Below are positions 40,793 to 48,767 of a stretch of DNA of 64,000 bases, one piece after another. Position 1 is the stretch's first letter. Every line of letters begins with the position of its first letter. The position numbers and the translations under genes were made by a program. The notes beneath the pieces were generated by a model, which made no database searches, was not told the DNA's origin, and worked only from the letters and a program-made list of their open reading frames with translations. Source of the DNA: Streptomyces sp. HM190 (GTDB lineage Bacteria; Actinomycetota; Actinomycetes; Streptomycetales; Streptomycetaceae); contig NZ_CP047318.1 in NCBI RefSeq assembly GCF_009857135.1, forward strand, positions 4,340,001 to 4,404,000. Reading direction: 5' to 3'.

Positions 40793-41439
40793 GTGCCGCC
40801 CGCCCCGCCCGCATCCTCGTCGTCGACAACTACGACAGCTTCGTCTTCAACCTGGTCCAGTACCTCTACCAGCTGGGCGCGGAGTGCGAGGTGCTGCGCA
40901 ACGACGAGGTGGCGACCGCGCACGCCCAGGACGACTTCGACGGCGTGTTGCTGTCCCCCGGCCCCGGCACCCCCGAGGAGGCCGGCGTCTGCGTTGACAT
41001 GGTCCGCCACTGCGCCGAGACCGGCGTGCCCGTCTTCGGAGTGTGCCTCGGCATGCAGTCCATGCAGGTGGCGTACGGCGGGGTCGTGAACCGCGCCCCC
41101 GAGCTGCTGCACGGCAAGACTTCGCTGGTGGAGCACGAGGGCAGGGGCGTCTTCGCAGGTCTGCCGACCCCCTTCACCGCGACCCGCTACCACTCGCTGG
41201 CCGCCGAGCCCGGGACCGTACCGGTCGAACTGGAGGTCACGGCTCGTACGCACGACGGGATCATCATGGGCCTGAGGCACCGTGAACTTCCCGTCGAAGG
41301 CGTGCAGTTCCACCCTGAGTCCGTGCTCACCGAGCACGGTCACCGCATGCTGGCCAACTGGCTCGTGGAATGCGGGGACGAAGGCGCTGTGGCGAGGTCG
41401 GCGGGGCTCGCCCCGGTGGTGGGCAGGGCCACGGCGTGA
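40789..41439 (+). CDS. pabA: Aminodeoxychorismate/anthranilate synthase component II (glutamine amidotransferase)
   Basis: 216 aa from a GTG at 40789 that overlaps the preceding stop. Class I glutamine amidotransferase: nucleophile Cys in GVCLGMQSMQVAYGG, His and Glu in GVQFHPESVLTEHG, and an N-terminal ILVVDNYDSFVFNLVQYL. It supplies ammonia for 4-amino-4-deoxychorismate (folate) or anthranilate (tryptophan); the homologous mycobacterial gene at this locus is named trpG. Its stop overlaps the start of the next sortase (GTGA). A metabolic gene fused into a sortase operon is the odd feature. Confidence 0.92.
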   Translation: MSAARPARILVVDNYDSFVFNLVQYLYQLGAECEVLRNDEVATAHAQDDFDGVLLSPGPGTPEEAGVCVDMVRHCAETGVPVFGVCLGMQSMQVAYGGVVNRAPELLHGKTSLVEHEGRGVFAGLPTPFTATRYHSLAAEPGTVPVELEVTARTHDGIIMGLRHRELPVEGVQFHPESVLTEHGHRMLANWLVECGDEGAVARSAGLAPVVGRATA

Positions 41440-42728
41440 CCGCCCTGCGCCCCGAGCGCGAGAGTGCCCCCTACGGCGGCGAGGCCGCGTACGGGGGCGC
41501 CGAGTCGTTCGAGGCGGAGGATTTCCGCCCCCGCCCCCCGGCCGAGCCGCCGCAGCAGTGGTACGCCCCGCCGGAGCCGCAGCCGCAGCCCCAGGAGACG
41601 GACTACCCCCGGGGCGACTGGTACGGCGGGCGGCACTACGCGGAACCGTCGTACGAACCGCGCTCCAGGGTGTCCTACGGGGAGCCCTTCGCTAACTTCG
41701 AACCGAATGCCTATCCGGCGGCACGTCCCGCTGCCTATGAACCGGCCGTGCACGAGCACCCCTCGGTCGACACCGCCCAGGAACACCCTCCGATCGACGA
41801 GGAGACGGTGTCCCTCCGGGTGGAGGAGGCGCGGCGCCTGGCCGCCGAGGCCGAGGCGATACACCGGCCGCCCGCTCCCGGGGGCCGCGCGGCGCGACGC
41901 AAGGCCGCCAGACGGCACGGGAAGCACGGGGGGTCCTCCGGAGTCCGAACGGGCTCCGGAGCCGCTCACGGGCCCGACAGGCCCTTAGAAGCGGCGGATG
42001 AGGCCCCGGCACCTCTCTCCCGTGTCGAGGCACGGCGGGCGGCGCGGGCGCGCAAACCCAGCATGGGTGTGGTCGCGAGCCGGGCGATCGGCGAGGTGTT
42101 CATCACCACCGGCGTGCTGATGCTGCTGTTCGTGACCTACCAGCTCTGGTGGTCGAACATCCGGGCCCAGCAGCAGGCGGGCCGGGAGGCGACGAGCCTC
42201 CAGGAGGAGTGGAAGAGCGGCAAGCGCGCACCGGGCGCGTTCGAGCCGGGCCAGGGCTTCGCCATCCTGCACATCCCGAAGCTCGACGTGGTCGTGCCCA
42301 TCGCCGAGGGCATCAGCAAGTCGAAGGTCCTGGACCGCGGAATGGTCGGGCACTACGACGAGAACAGCATCAAGACGGCGATGCCCCAGGACAAGACGGG
42401 CAACTTCGGTATCGCGGGTCACCGGAACACCCACGGTGAGCCGTTCCGGTACATCAACCGTCTGAAGCCGGGCGACCCGATTGTCGTGGAGACCCAGGAC
42501 ACGTACTACGTGTACGACATGGCGTCGATCCTGCCGGTGACGCCGCCGTCGAACGTCAGTGTGCTCAATCCGGTGCCTCCGGGCTCGGGATTCACCGGGC
42601 CCGGCCGCTACATCACCCTCACCACGTGCACCCCGGAGTTCACCAGCAAGTACCGCATGATCGTCTGGGGCAAGATGGTGGAGGAACGGCCGCGCAGCAA
42701 GGGGAAGCCCGACGCGCTCGTCCAGTAA
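41436..42728 (+). CDS. Class E sortase (second copy, long N-terminal region)
   Basis: 430 aa from a GTG inside the pabA stop. The first ~210 residues are disordered and rich in Pro, Glu, Tyr and Arg. A membrane helix follows at ~214-238 (AIGEVFITTGVLMLLFVTYQLWW), then the sortase domain with His ~329 (GIAGHRNTHGEPF), Cys ~398 (LTTCTPEF) and Arg (YRMIVWG). The cytoplasmic extension is much longer than in the flanking sortases and could be a regulatory or phosphorylated region, which is speculative. 25 bases before the third sortase. Confidence 0.93.
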   Translation: MTALRPERESAPYGGEAAYGGAESFEAEDFRPRPPAEPPQQWYAPPEPQPQPQETDYPRGDWYGGRHYAEPSYEPRSRVSYGEPFANFEPNAYPAARPAAYEPAVHEHPSVDTAQEHPPIDEETVSLRVEEARRLAAEAEAIHRPPAPGGRAARRKAARRHGKHGGSSGVRTGSGAAHGPDRPLEAADEAPAPLSRVEARRAARARKPSMGVVASRAIGEVFITTGVLMLLFVTYQLWWSNIRAQQQAGREATSLQEEWKSGKRAPGAFEPGQGFAILHIPKLDVVVPIAEGISKSKVLDRGMVGHYDENSIKTAMPQDKTGNFGIAGHRNTHGEPFRYINRLKPGDPIVVETQDTYYVYDMASILPVTPPSNVSVLNPVPPGSGFTGPGRYITLTTCTPEFTSKYRMIVWGKMVEERPRSKGKPDALVQ

Positions 42729-42753
42729 GGGCTCGACCAAGGGCGGATGAACT

Positions 42754-43497
42754 GTGGCAGTGACCACCGACGGGACCGAAGAGCAGACGGACACGTCCGA
42801 GACCGCGCCGAAGCGTCGTCGTATGGGACGGATCGCGATGGCGGTCAGTGTCTTCGGTGAACTGCTCATCACCGCGGGTGTGGTGCTGGGCCTGTTCGTC
42901 GTCTACTCGCTGTGGTGGACGAACGTCCTGGCCGATCGTGAGGCCGGCGAGGAAGCGGACAAGGTCCGCGACAACTGGGAGGCGGCCGACAGCAGCCCGG
43001 GCGCCCTGGACACCAAGGACGGCATCGGCTTCCTGCATGTGCCGGCCATGGAGAACGGCGAGGTCCTGGTCAAGAAGGGCACCTCGGCCGATGTCCTCGA
43101 CGGCGGTGTCGCCGGCTACTACACGAGCCCCGTCAAGGCGACCCTCCCCACCTCCGACAAGGACGGCAACTTCACCCTCGCGGCCCACCGCGACGGTCAC
43201 GGAGCGAAGTTCCACAACATCGACAAGCTGGAGAAGGGCGACCCGATCGTCTTCGAGACCCGGGACAGCTGGTACGTCTACAAGGTCTACGAGACTCTCT
43301 CCGAGACCTCGAAGTACAACGTCAAGGTGCTGTCGAGCATCCCCAGGGAGTCCGGCAAGAAGAAAGCCGGCAAGTACATCACCCTCACCACCTGCACCCC
43401 CGTCTACACCTCCCGCCACCGCTACATCGTGTGGGGCGAGCTGGAACGGGTGGAACGGGTGAACGCGGAACGCACTCTGCCGAAGGAACTCCGCTAG
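42754..43497 (+). CDS. Class E sortase (third copy)
   Basis: 247 aa from a GTG at 42754. Basic N-terminus (KRRRMGRIAMA), membrane helix (SVFGELLITAGVVLGLFVVYSLWW), sortase domain with His ~145 (LAAHRDGHGAKF), Cys ~214 (LTTCTPVY) and Arg (HRYIVWGE). Last gene of the rightward sortase operon. It is followed by a parS site and the terminator that faces pknB. S. coelicolor is known to use two class E sortases at the corresponding locus, so a third copy is notable. Confidence 0.93.
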   Translation: MAVTTDGTEEQTDTSETAPKRRRMGRIAMAVSVFGELLITAGVVLGLFVVYSLWWTNVLADREAGEEADKVRDNWEAADSSPGALDTKDGIGFLHVPAMENGEVLVKKGTSADVLDGGVAGYYTSPVKATLPTSDKDGNFTLAAHRDGHGAKFHNIDKLEKGDPIVFETRDSWYVYKVYETLSETSKYNVKVLSSIPRESGKKKAGKYITLTTCTPVYTSRHRYIVWGELERVERVNAERTLPKELR

Positions 43498-43512
43498 CTG
43501 GCCGCCGCGACT

Positions 43513-43526
43513 GTTTCACGTGAAAC
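43513..43526. promoter_or_regulatory. parS: parS site 7 (intergenic, flanked by a 7-bp inverted repeat)
   Basis: Perfect GTTTCACGTGAAAC. GGCCGCC at 43500-43506 and GGCGGCC at 43535-43541 flank it and could pair around the site. Confidence 0.95.
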
Positions 43527-43564
43527 ATCGGTATGGCGGCCGATGCCCGGATCCCGCCGGAAAG

Positions 43565-43608
43565 ACCGATACCCGGTCCTTCTCAAACCGATGCCCGGTC
43601 CTTCTCAA
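43565..43608. repeat. Tandem 22-bp duplication of a terminator arm
   Basis: Copies at 43565-43586 and 43587-43608 differ at one base (A/G at the seventh position). A third partial copy, CCGATGCCCGG, is at 43541-43551. Confidence 0.9.
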
Positions 43609-43626
43609 GAAGGGCCGGGCATCGGT
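43587..43626. terminator. Terminator between the sortase operon and pknB
   Basis: An 18-position stem (one G-T pair) with loop TCAA, between convergent operons. The ascending arm is the second copy of the 22-bp repeat, so the first copy could compete for the same descending arm. Confidence 0.9.
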
Positions 43627-43649
43627 CTTGGTGCGGTTCGAGCTGGTGA

Positions 43650-45665
43650 TCAGTCCTCGAAGCGGGTGCCGGTGAGGCCTCCGAAGAAGCCCCCGCCGTT
43701 GTTGCCGCCGTTGTCATTGCCGCCGTTGTTGTTCCCGCCGAAGCTCACGGAGGCGAGGGTGATCGTCGTCTGGGCCGGGTCGGCGTCCTTGCCGCCGTCC
43801 GGGTCCTGGTCGGTGACCAGCGCGGTGTCGCTCTGGTCGCTGCCCTGGGCGAACTGGATGTTGGTGAAGCCGTTCTGCTGCAGGATCTGCTTCGCCTGAC
43901 CCACGGTCTGGCCGACCACGTTCGGGACCTTGGCCTTCTTCTCCTCGGCCTTCTTGCCGATCTGGATGGTCACCGTGTCGCCCGGGTTGAGCTCGGTGCC
44001 CGCCTCCGGGCTGGTCGCGATGACCTTGCCGACGAGGTTGTCGTCGTCGGTCTCCACATCGGTGCAGGTGCCGACGAGGCCGTTGGCCTCCATCTGCGCC
44101 TTGGCGTCATCACAGCTGCGGCCCGCGACCGTCGGCACGACGGACTTCTCCGCCTCCTTGGCCACCGTCAGCGTGACCGTGGAGCCCTTTTCCCGCTTCC
44201 CGCTCTCGGGGTCCTGGCTGATCACGACACCAGCCTTGCGGTCGGACTCCTCGTTCTTCCGCTCGACCTGGAAGCCCTTCTCCTCCAGTTCGGCCTTGGC
44301 CTCGTTGAACTGGAGCCCGGTGACGTCCGGGACGGAGACCTTCGGGGCGCCGGTCGAGATCACCAGGGCGATGGTGTCGCCCTTCTTCACCGGCTCGTCG
44401 GCGGCAGGATTCTGCTTGCAGACGTTGCCGGTCTTCTGGTTCTCGCACGCGGCCTGGGTGGTGGTCACCTTGAGGTCGACGTTGGTCGCCGACCGTCTGG
44501 CCTCCTTCTCCGTCTGACCGACGAAGTTCGGGGCCTTGAGCGTGTCGCCGCCCGTGTCCCCACCGGCGAACATCCACCGTCCGATGAGGATCGCACCCAC
44601 CAGCACCAGCACACCCGCGACGGCCAGCAGGATCGTCGAGGTGTTGTTCTTCTTCTGCTGACGGCGACGGCCCTGGCGGTCGTCATAACCGTAACCGTCG
44701 TCCCCGTTCATCGGGGGCAGCATCGTGGTGGCGCCGGCGTCATGGGAGCGCATCGCCGTGGTGGCCTGGTCGTCCGGGTACCCGCCGTAGCCGACCGAGC
44801 CCATGGCCGCGGTGGCCGCGACGGGCTGGCCGTCGAGGCAGGCCTCGATGTCGGCACGCATCTCGTCGGCGGACTGGTACCGGTAGTCCGGGTCCTTGAC
44901 CAGGGCACGCAGGACGATGGAGTCCATCTCCGGCGTGATCTCCGGGTCGAAGACGCTCGGGGACTGCGGCTCCTCCCGTACGTGCTGGTAGGCGACCGCC
45001 ACGGGGGAGTCGCCGATGAACGGGGGACGCACCGTCAGTAGTTCGTACAGGAGACAGCCGGTGGAGTACAGGTCGGACCGGGCGTCCACCTGCTCGCCCT
45101 TGGCCTGCTCGGGAGAGAGGTACTGGGCGGTGCCGATGACGGCGGACGTCTGCGTCATCGTCATGCCGGAGTCGCCCATGGCGCGGGCGATACCGAAGTC
45201 CATGACCTTGACCTGGCCGTTGCGCGTCAGCATGACGTTGGCCGGCTTGATGTCACGGTGGACGATGCCGTTGCGGTGGGCGTACTCCAGCCCTTGGAGG
45301 ATGCCGATGGTCATCTCCATGGCCCGCTCCGGCAGCAGCTTGCGGCCGCTGTGGAGAAGCTCACGAAGAGTGGAGCCCTCGACGTACTCCATGACGATGT
45401 AGGGGATCGAGACCCCGTCGATGTAGTCCTCGCCCGTGTCGTAGACCGCGACGATCGCGGGGTGGTTGAGCGAGGCGGCCGACTGGGCCTCCCGGCGGAA
45501 CCGGGCCTGGAAGGTGGGGTCGCGCGCGAGGTCCGCTCGCAGCGTCTTCACCGCCACGGTGCGGCCGAGGCGGGTGTCCATCGCGAGGTAGACCTCCGCC
45601 ATGCCACCACGGCCGAGCACCTGGCCCAGCTCGTACCGGCCGCCGAGGCGACGCGGCTCTTCCAT
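43650..45665 (-). CDS. pknB: Serine/threonine protein kinase PknB with four PASTA domains
   Basis: 671 aa. The kinase domain (~11-275) is complete: GRGGMAEVY, VAVKTLR, HRDIKPANVML, DFGIA, SPEQ. After a linker there is one membrane helix at ~341-362 (ILLAVAGVLVLVGAILIGRW). Four extracellular PASTA repeats follow, beginning near APNFVGQT, VPDVTGLQ, VPTVAGRS and VPNVVGQT. PASTA domains bind muropeptides or lipid II, and the kinase controls cell-wall synthesis and division. ATG at 45665 with AGGAAG upstream. Last gene of the operon fhaA-fhaB-pstP-rodA-pbpA-pknB. A pknA gene, present in mycobacteria, is missing here. Confidence 0.96.
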   Translation of the reverse strand: MEEPRRLGGRYELGQVLGRGGMAEVYLAMDTRLGRTVAVKTLRADLARDPTFQARFRREAQSAASLNHPAIVAVYDTGEDYIDGVSIPYIVMEYVEGSTLRELLHSGRKLLPERAMEMTIGILQGLEYAHRNGIVHRDIKPANVMLTRNGQVKVMDFGIARAMGDSGMTMTQTSAVIGTAQYLSPEQAKGEQVDARSDLYSTGCLLYELLTVRPPFIGDSPVAVAYQHVREEPQSPSVFDPEITPEMDSIVLRALVKDPDYRYQSADEMRADIEACLDGQPVAATAAMGSVGYGGYPDDQATTAMRSHDAGATTMLPPMNGDDGYGYDDRQGRRRQQKKNNTSTILLAVAGVLVLVGAILIGRWMFAGGDTGGDTLKAPNFVGQTEKEARRSATNVDLKVTTTQAACENQKTGNVCKQNPAADEPVKKGDTIALVISTGAPKVSVPDVTGLQFNEAKAELEEKGFQVERKNEESDRKAGVVISQDPESGKREKGSTVTLTVAKEAEKSVVPTVAGRSCDDAKAQMEANGLVGTCTDVETDDDNLVGKVIATSPEAGTELNPGDTVTIQIGKKAEEKKAKVPNVVGQTVGQAKQILQQNGFTNIQFAQGSDQSDTALVTDQDPDGGKDADPAQTTITLASVSFGGNNNGGNDNGGNNGGGFFGGLTGTRFED

Positions 45666-45834
45666 AGCTTCCTACCAGCCCTCTCCGTCGGTCCCGACCG
45701 CACCTCTGTGTGGTCCGGCGGCTGTGCTCCGGGCATACGGTACCCGTCTCGCCTTTCATGACCTGGCCAACCGCGTCACCCGATACAGGACCGGTATCGC
45801 AACGTGCACCGATGTGGAGGTGACGTGAGCGGGG

Positions 45835-47307
45835 TCACTTCTTGCTGTTGATCACTGCCTGCATCACGCTCTTCGCGATCGGGGCGGCGAGACCACCGCC
45901 GGAGATCTCACCACGGTTGGCGCTGCCGTCCTCCACGACCACGGCCACGGCCACCGGCGAGCTGCCGTCGCTGAGCTTGGCGTAGGAGATGAACCAGGCG
46001 TACGGAAGCTCCTTGTTGTCGACGCCGTGCTGAGCGGTGCCGGTCTTGCCCCCGACGGTGACGCCCTCCGCGTTGATCTTCGCCGCACCACCCGTGCCGC
46101 CCGGGTCGTTGACCACGGTCTCCATCATTTCCTGCAGCTTCTGGGCGGTCTCCGGCGATACGGCCTGGGAGAGCTCCTCGGGGTCGTGGGACTCGATGAC
46201 GTCGAGGTTGGAGGCGCGCAGCTGGTCGACCATGTACGGCTTCATCAGCTTGCCGTCGTTGGCGATGGCCGCGGAGACCATCGCCATCTGCAGCGGCGTG
46301 GAGCGGTTGGAGCCCTGGCCGATGCCGTCGAGCGCGTTCTGCGGCGCGTTGTCCACGGGGTAGACGCTCTCCGCGGCGCGGACCGGGATGTCCAGCTCGG
46401 CCTCGTTGAAGCCGAACTTCTCCGCCTGCTCGATCATCTTCTCGTTGGTGACCTTGTCGCTGAGCTTGGCGAAGACGGTGTTGCAGGACACCTTCAGGGC
46501 CTCGCGCAGTGTGGCGTCCTCACACTTGCCGTGCTGGTTGGTGAGGTTGGTCCTCGTCCCGGGCAGCTGGTACGGGTCCGGGGTGTCCGTGGCCTTGTCG
46601 ATGCCGTCGACGATGCCGTTCTCCAGCGCGGCGGCGGCCGTGACCACCTTGAACGTGGAGCCCGGAGGGTAGGTCTCGCGCAGTGCGCGATTCAGCATCG
46701 GCTTGTCCTTGTCCTTCTCCAGCTTCGAGAAGGTCTCGCTGTCCTTCTGGCTGATGCCGGCGAAGGTGGACGGGTCGTACGACGGCGTGGAGGCCAGGGC
46801 GAGGATCGCGCCGGTCTTCGGGTCGATCGCGGCGACGGCGCCCTTCTTGTTGCCGAGGCCCTCGAAGGCCGCCTTCTGCGCGGCGGCGTTGAGGGTGGTG
46901 ACGACGCTGCCGCCCTCCTTCTTCTTGCCAGTGATCATGTCCAGCGTGTTCCGGAAGAACAGCCGGTCGTCGTTGCCGGTGAGGATCCCGTCCTCGAGGT
47001 TCTCCAACTGCGTGGCGCCGACGATCTGCGAGGAGTACCCGGTGACGGGGGCCCACATCTCGCCGTTCTTCCAGGTGCGCTTGAACTTGTAGTCGGTGCC
47101 CCTGGTCTCGACGGACCCGGTGATGGCCTTGCCGTCGACGATGATGTCGCCGCGTGGGGTGCCGTAGCGCTCGATGGCGACGCGGCGGTTCTTGTTGTCG
47201 CTCTTCAGGGAGTCGGCCTGTACGTACTGGATCCAGTTGTCGCGGATGAGCAGGGCAAGGATGAGGAGCCCGCAGAAGATCGCGATCCGGCGCAGCGGCT
47301 TGTTCAC
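45835..47307 (-). CDS. pbpA: Class B penicillin-binding protein (transpeptidase)
   Basis: 490 aa. N-terminal membrane anchor (RIAIFCGLLILALLI), a short PBP dimerisation-like region, and the transpeptidase domain. Catalytic serine is in PPGSTFKVV (~220), the SxN motif is SCN, and the KTG motif is KTGTAQ. It cross-links peptidoglycan with the SEDS protein encoded just upstream, whose stop overlaps this start (GTGA). The C-terminal region contains the regulatory, surface-exposed strands usual for this group. Part of the pknB operon, so its activity is probably tied to phosphorylation. Confidence 0.95.
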   Translation of the reverse strand: MNKPLRRIAIFCGLLILALLIRDNWIQYVQADSLKSDNKNRRVAIERYGTPRGDIIVDGKAITGSVETRGTDYKFKRTWKNGEMWAPVTGYSSQIVGATQLENLEDGILTGNDDRLFFRNTLDMITGKKKEGGSVVTTLNAAAQKAAFEGLGNKKGAVAAIDPKTGAILALASTPSYDPSTFAGISQKDSETFSKLEKDKDKPMLNRALRETYPPGSTFKVVTAAAALENGIVDGIDKATDTPDPYQLPGTRTNLTNQHGKCEDATLREALKVSCNTVFAKLSDKVTNEKMIEQAEKFGFNEAELDIPVRAAESVYPVDNAPQNALDGIGQGSNRSTPLQMAMVSAAIANDGKLMKPYMVDQLRASNLDVIESHDPEELSQAVSPETAQKLQEMMETVVNDPGGTGGAAKINAEGVTVGGKTGTAQHGVDNKELPYAWFISYAKLSDGSSPVAVAVVVEDGSANRGEISGGGLAAPIAKSVMQAVINSKK

Positions 47308-48740
47308 GGTCGGACCACCTGGGTCATCTCGGCGTCGGGGTTGGGGGCGGGGGCCGGCGCGGGGCGCCGCGCGGTGTCACTGATGCGGATCAGAATGCCG
47401 ATCAGCGCCCAGTTGGCGATCACGGAGGAACCTCCGTATGCCACGAAGGGCAGCGTCATACCGGTCAGCGGGATCAGGCCCATCACACCACCGGCGACGA
47501 CGAAGACCTGGAGTCCGAAGGCTCCGGACAGGCCGACGGCCAGCAGCTTGCCGAACGGGTCCCGAGCCGCCAGTGAGGTACGAATGCCGCGTTCCACGAT
47601 CAGGCCGTAGACCAGCAGGATCGCCATGACACCGGCCAGGCCCAGTTCCTCGCCGAAGGTGGCGAGGATGAAGTCGGAGTTGGCTGCGAAGCCGATGAGG
47701 TCCGAGTTCCCCTGACCGAGACCGGTGCCGAGGGTTCCGCCGGAGCCGAAGGCCCACAGGGCCTCCATGGACTGCTGGGAGTGACCGACGATGCCCTGCT
47801 GGCTCAGCTCGTACTCACGCATCGGGTCGAGCCAGGCCTGGACACGCTGCTGCACATGGATCTCGAACGAGGCCACGCCGACGGCGCCGGCGGCGGACAT
47901 CAGCAGACCGAAGACGATCCAGCTGGTCCGCTCGGTGGCGACGTACAGCATGATCACGAACATGCCGAAGAAAAGGAGCGACGTACCGAGGTCGGTCTCG
48001 AAGACCAGGATCAGGATGGACAGGACCCAGACGACCAGGATGGGCCCGAGGTCGCGGCCGCGCGGCAGATAGAGGCCCATGAAGCGGCGACTGGCCAGGG
48101 CCAGCGCGTCCCTCTTCACCATGAGATAACCGGCGAAGAAGATGGCCAGCACGATCTTGGCGAACTCACCTGGCTGGATGGTGAATCCGAAGATGGAGAT
48201 CCAGATGCGTGCGCCGAAGACGTTCAGACCGAGGCCGGGCACGAGCGGCAGCAGCAGCAGGACGAGGGCAGCCGCCATGGAGATGTACGTATAGCGCTGC
48301 AGGACGCGGTGGTCCTTCAGGAAGACGAGCACGGCGATGAACAGCGCCATGCCCAACGCCGAGTAGAGCAGCTGCCTGGGGGAGGCTTCGAAGAACTCGT
48401 CACGCAGCTGGAGTCGTTCCGACTGGTCGAGCCGCCAGATGACCACCAGCCCGAGCCCGTTCAGCAAGGTGGCCAGCGGCAGCATCAGCGGGTCTGCGTA
48501 CGGTGCGAACTTGCGGACGGCGAGGTGGCAGATACCGGCGACCAGGCCGAGTCCGAGGCCGTATGCGAGGAGCCCGGCGGGGACCTGGTCGCTGATGGCC
48601 AGCCCGGCGTTGGCGTAGGCGAACACCGGGATCGCGACCGCGAAAGCCAGCAGCGCCAGTTCGGTGTTGCGGCGGCTCGGCGCGCCGATCGCGCCGATCG
48701 TGGACGTGTGCTGCGTCGACGTGTTGGTAGTACTGCTCAT
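47304..48740 (-). CDS. SEDS peptidoglycan glycosyltransferase (RodA/FtsW family)
   Basis: 478 aa polytopic protein with 10-12 membrane helices. It polymerises lipid II into glycan strands. Family motifs include GEFAKIVLAIFFAGYL, FETDLGTSLLFF (with the catalytic aspartate region) and GIVGHSQQSMEALWAFGSGG. It overlaps pbpA by four bases. Synteny with mycobacterial rodA (Rv0017) suggests an elongation role. Streptomyces databases often name this gene ftsW, so I leave the symbol empty. ATG at 48740. Confidence 0.93.
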   Translation of the reverse strand: MSSTTNTSTQHTSTIGAIGAPSRRNTELALLAFAVAIPVFAYANAGLAISDQVPAGLLAYGLGLGLVAGICHLAVRKFAPYADPLMLPLATLLNGLGLVVIWRLDQSERLQLRDEFFEASPRQLLYSALGMALFIAVLVFLKDHRVLQRYTYISMAAALVLLLLPLVPGLGLNVFGARIWISIFGFTIQPGEFAKIVLAIFFAGYLMVKRDALALASRRFMGLYLPRGRDLGPILVVWVLSILILVFETDLGTSLLFFGMFVIMLYVATERTSWIVFGLLMSAAGAVGVASFEIHVQQRVQAWLDPMREYELSQQGIVGHSQQSMEALWAFGSGGTLGTGLGQGNSDLIGFAANSDFILATFGEELGLAGVMAILLVYGLIVERGIRTSLAARDPFGKLLAVGLSGAFGLQVFVVAGGVMGLIPLTGMTLPFVAYGGSSVIANWALIGILIRISDTARRPAPAPAPNPDAEMTQVVRP

Positions 48741-48767
48741 CGTGTGCGTGGGCCCCTCGCGGCTTGC

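Noticed and set aside
43572-43630. Repeat array resembling a CRISPR
   Set aside because: Only two adjacent copies without spacers; it is a terminator-arm duplication.
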